Shown here piece by piece: positions 61,980 through 64,000 of a DNA stretch of 64,000 nt. Position 1 is the first letter of the stretch. Every line of letters starts with the position of its first letter. Below the pieces are notes generated by a model that was not told the DNA's origin, ran no database searches, and worked only from the letters and a program-made list of their open reading frames with translations. The stretch lies in the NCBI GenBank assembly GCA_963722575.1, contig CAVRNR010000022.1, positions 2,232,001 to 2,296,000 of the forward strand. The letters run 5' to 3'. The stretch is from Fen-178 sp963722575. GTDB taxonomy: Bacteria; Acidobacteriota; Terriglobia; Bryobacterales; Bryobacteraceae. Position numbers and translations under genes: made by a program.

Positions 61980-63104
61980 ATGACTTCATCTCGACTGCCG
62001 CTTTTCGCGCTTGCCGCGCTCCTCTCCTGCCCGGCCGTGGCCCTCGACCGGCCAGAGATCACCTTCAAAATCTTCCAATTCCCGCCTAACATGATACCGC
62101 GGATCGACGGGAACGCTGACGACTGGGCCATGGTGCCCGAGGATTACGCCATCGGCATCGACCAGCTTGTCGACGACACCGGCAAGTTTAAAGCTCCCGA
62201 TAAGACCAATCTCAACGTCAAGGTCAAGGTCGGCTGGGTCAAGGGTCTGAACCGCCTGTACTTCTTATATGAGGCCTATGACAACTACTGGGACTTCTCG
62301 CGCTCCGATCTGCGCAACGATATCTTCGAGGTGGTGGTGGATGGTGACGTGTCGGGTGGCCCGCTGGTCGACATCTATCACCGCGACATCTGGACGCCCG
62401 AAGCCGTGGGCCAGGCTCGATCCGTGATCGATCCGCGCATCAGCCGTTCCGACGCGCACTGGGCGACCCATGGAGTGCAAGCGCAGAACTATCACATCTT
62501 CACTCCTCCCGGAGACAAGGATTGGGCGATGGTGTTTGGCTGCCCGCAGTACATCAAGGAGCTTCCTTACGCCAATGCCGCGTACAACTACAATTTCAAG
62601 CCTGGCGAAGCGGGCAAGCTGATTCTGGAGTTCTGGATCACGCCGTTCGACTACGCCGGTTGCGAAGGCCCCCAGCGAGCTGTGGAATCCGTGCTCACGG
62701 AGAACAAGCTGATCGGTCTCTCATGGGCGGTGATGGATTCCGATGACGTCAACGGCAGGGGGACTCCGTTCTGGAATCTTTCGCGCAAGCACACCATGCC
62801 CGGCAACGCGTCGGACCTGGTGGGCTTCCGGCTGATGCCGCTCGAGCCGCAATTCAAGAAGCCGATCGCGGCAAATTTCTCGTATAAGGTGGCGGATATG
62901 GACCGCCGCCTGGTGGCGTTCAAAGATGAGTCGGACGGCAAGATCACTTCGTGGAAATGGGATTTCGGCGACGGCGCCACCTCGACCGAACAAAACCCGA
63001 TGCATCAATACAAGGATGGTCGCGACTACACCGTAATCCTGGACATCGAGGGACCGGCTGGGAAAGCACGCCGCGCGAAGGTCGGAGGCGTGTCGGTGAA
63101 GTGA
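61980..63104 (+). CDS. secreted CBM9-like + PKD domain protein
   Basis: A 374-residue protein with signal peptide MTSSRLPLFALAALLSCPAVA. The middle has the CBM9/DOMON-like opening IPRIDGNADDWAMVPEDYAI and a long beta sandwich to about residue 295. A PKD domain (about 300-374) follows, with WKWDFGDGATSTEQNPMHQY. CBM9-like modules bind sugar ends or heme; PKD domains mediate protein or polysaccharide contacts. Probably extracellular or outer-surface. It stands alone, 22 bp after the VWFA fragment. Confidence 0.82.
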   Translation: MTSSRLPLFALAALLSCPAVALDRPEITFKIFQFPPNMIPRIDGNADDWAMVPEDYAIGIDQLVDDTGKFKAPDKTNLNVKVKVGWVKGLNRLYFLYEAYDNYWDFSRSDLRNDIFEVVVDGDVSGGPLVDIYHRDIWTPEAVGQARSVIDPRISRSDAHWATHGVQAQNYHIFTPPGDKDWAMVFGCPQYIKELPYANAAYNYNFKPGEAGKLILEFWITPFDYAGCEGPQRAVESVLTENKLIGLSWAVMDSDDVNGRGTPFWNLSRKHTMPGNASDLVGFRLMPLEPQFKKPIAANFSYKVADMDRRLVAFKDESDGKITSWKWDFGDGATSTEQNPMHQYKDGRDYTVILDIEGPAGKARRAKVGGVSVK

Positions 63105-63781
63105 GCGGGCCATGCGGTTCATTCTTGGAACTCGGCCTGATGTCTTGCTACTGGCTCGCGCTGGGTTCGGTCGGATCGACGCGGGTTCGGTGGCCAGTTC
63201 GCCGCGCAACGGGCAGCTTGTGGCGCGGTTCCAGTTCTGGCCAGACATCGTGTCACACAGGAGCATCCAATAATGGGCTCGTATCCCAAAAGTGTAACGG
63301 CCGTAACGCAGATCGTAGGTCTTCTCTTTCCCCTCCTGAATTTTAGGCTCCTCGGAGGAATTCGTGGGTGAATCGGGCGAATCAGTGGCAGTAAACCCTC
63401 CTGCACCCGGCGGGGGCTTCGCCCCTGCGACCCTCTGAAAACTGAAACAAAAAACCTTTCTAAGAAAAAAGAACAAGAAGCGTTCTGCGCCCTCCTGCTG
63501 GTCGAAATCGAGCAGGAAGCGTCGTTGGCCAGTTCTAGGTGATCACCGAGGGGACACCGGTCGGCAGCCAACCGCCGCCCGCAAAATGGCCGTTGGAACG
63601 AGGAGCGGCGCAGACCTTGAAATCCCAGGTCGGTTCCGCCGGGCTCCAAAATGCGGCTTTTAACATGTTAAGAGCACCCTGGAATCCGTTGAAACAGTGC
63701 GGCTTACCGACATTTCCAATGCGATTTCCCATGCGTCCCGAAAACCGGCGTCACCCACAGATTCTCCATAGGAGGCGAATT
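63105..63781. other. intergenic region with decayed DNA
   Basis: No convincing gene. Frames on both strands have mixed, frameshifted character. A near-palindrome CTTTTAACATGTTAAGAG lies at about 63656-63673. The region leads into a transposase fragment and may be IS debris. Confidence 0.3.
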
Positions 63782-64000
63782 TTAATGATGCGCGCCTGAT
63801 GAGAGAGCCGGCACCGCCCGGCCACCTCGTCGGCCACGCTTGCCTTGCAGCTTGTGCCGATCGATCACCGTACGCTTGCCGGTGGAGCGGATGACGAAGC
63901 GTTCTCCGCGGTCCAGCAGGGGTTCCAGCAACTTCTTAAGGTCGCCGCCCCGATCAATGTCCCAGATCCCTCGCCCCTGGGTATGCGTCCGGATCAGGTC
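63782..64000 (-). pseudogene. transposase fragment at the right edge
   Basis: The reverse strand is open from the edge to a stop at 63782-63784. It encodes GRGIWDIDRGGDLKKLLEPL and RGERFVIRSTGKRTVIDRHK, the middle of an IS4-type DDE transposase (the IDRGGD motif carries the second catalytic Asp). The frame then ends in a non-conserved tail, well before the third catalytic residue, so it is probably frameshifted or truncated. The N-terminal part lies outside the window. Confidence 0.65.

Overview
High-GC chromosome segment that most likely comes from an Acidobacteriota of the Bryobacter/Solibacter type. The support is an Oar-like TonB-dependent receptor with an N-terminal carboxypeptidase-regulatory domain, a fragment of a 'VWFA-related' protein typical of that phylum, an EF-G2-like paralogue, and a secreted CBM9/PKD protein. 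This assignment is an inference from gene families; no rRNA or intact tRNA gene is present.

Layout. (1) 1-17.3 kb is ordinary chromosome: TonB receptor (cut by the left edge), ankyrin protein, EF-G paralogue, a pseudokinase with a coiled coil, an MltD-like lytic transglycosylase, a histone-H1-like basic protein, a HipA-like protein, a class IV aminotransferase, a BNR-repeat/GAF pair and a membrane-anchored JAMM protease. (2) 17.35-24.6 kb is a defence island. It starts at a tRNA-Pro 3' half and is bounded by two 123-bp direct repeats, which look like attachment-site arms. It carries a type II restriction-modification pair, a PHP+SMC-like ATPase (TrlF type) and hypothetical partners. (3) 24.6-31.8 kb holds a dehydrogenase, an XRE-STAND-TPR protein, a sigma-like regulator and a large serine recombinase with its small partner. 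(4) 31.9-43.6 kb is a plasmid/ICE-like module read as one tightly packed rightward run. It contains an XRE regulator with an operator palindrome, two DNA methyltransferases, a TraG/VirD4-like ATPase, a replication-relaxation protein, a zinc-ribbon membrane protein, an excisionase-like protein, a tyrosine integrase, DUF2958, a four-gene ubiquitin-like cassette (Ubl, E2-like, JAMM, E1), another methyltransferase and a ParB-MT-A70 fusion. (5) 43.8-53.9 kb is a three-gene anti-phage-type operon (XRE-SNF2-NOV_C helicase, DUF1156 methyltransferase, DUF499 ATPase). The start of a fourth gene is cut off by an IS110-type fragment. (6) 54-61.3 kb is a graveyard of mobile DNA: IS110 remnant, three group II intron remnants, and an ISNCY-like IS with a 16-bp target duplication and a nonsense codon in its transposase. 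A GH2 glycosidase gene sits among them. (7) 61.3-64 kb has pseudogene fragments, the CBM9/PKD protein and a transposase fragment at the right edge.

How the genes may work together. The central 36 kb looks like layered accessory DNA. One mobile module brings DNA-processing and self-modification genes (many methyltransferases, no cognate nucleases) plus a ubiquitin-like conjugation cassette. The flanking islands bring restriction-modification and NTPase-based defence. The most unusual units are the Ubl-E2-JAMM-E1 cassette beside ParB-MT-A70, the truncated DUF1156/DUF499/helicase operon, and the tRNA-Pro-linked repeats that frame the restriction/TrlF island.
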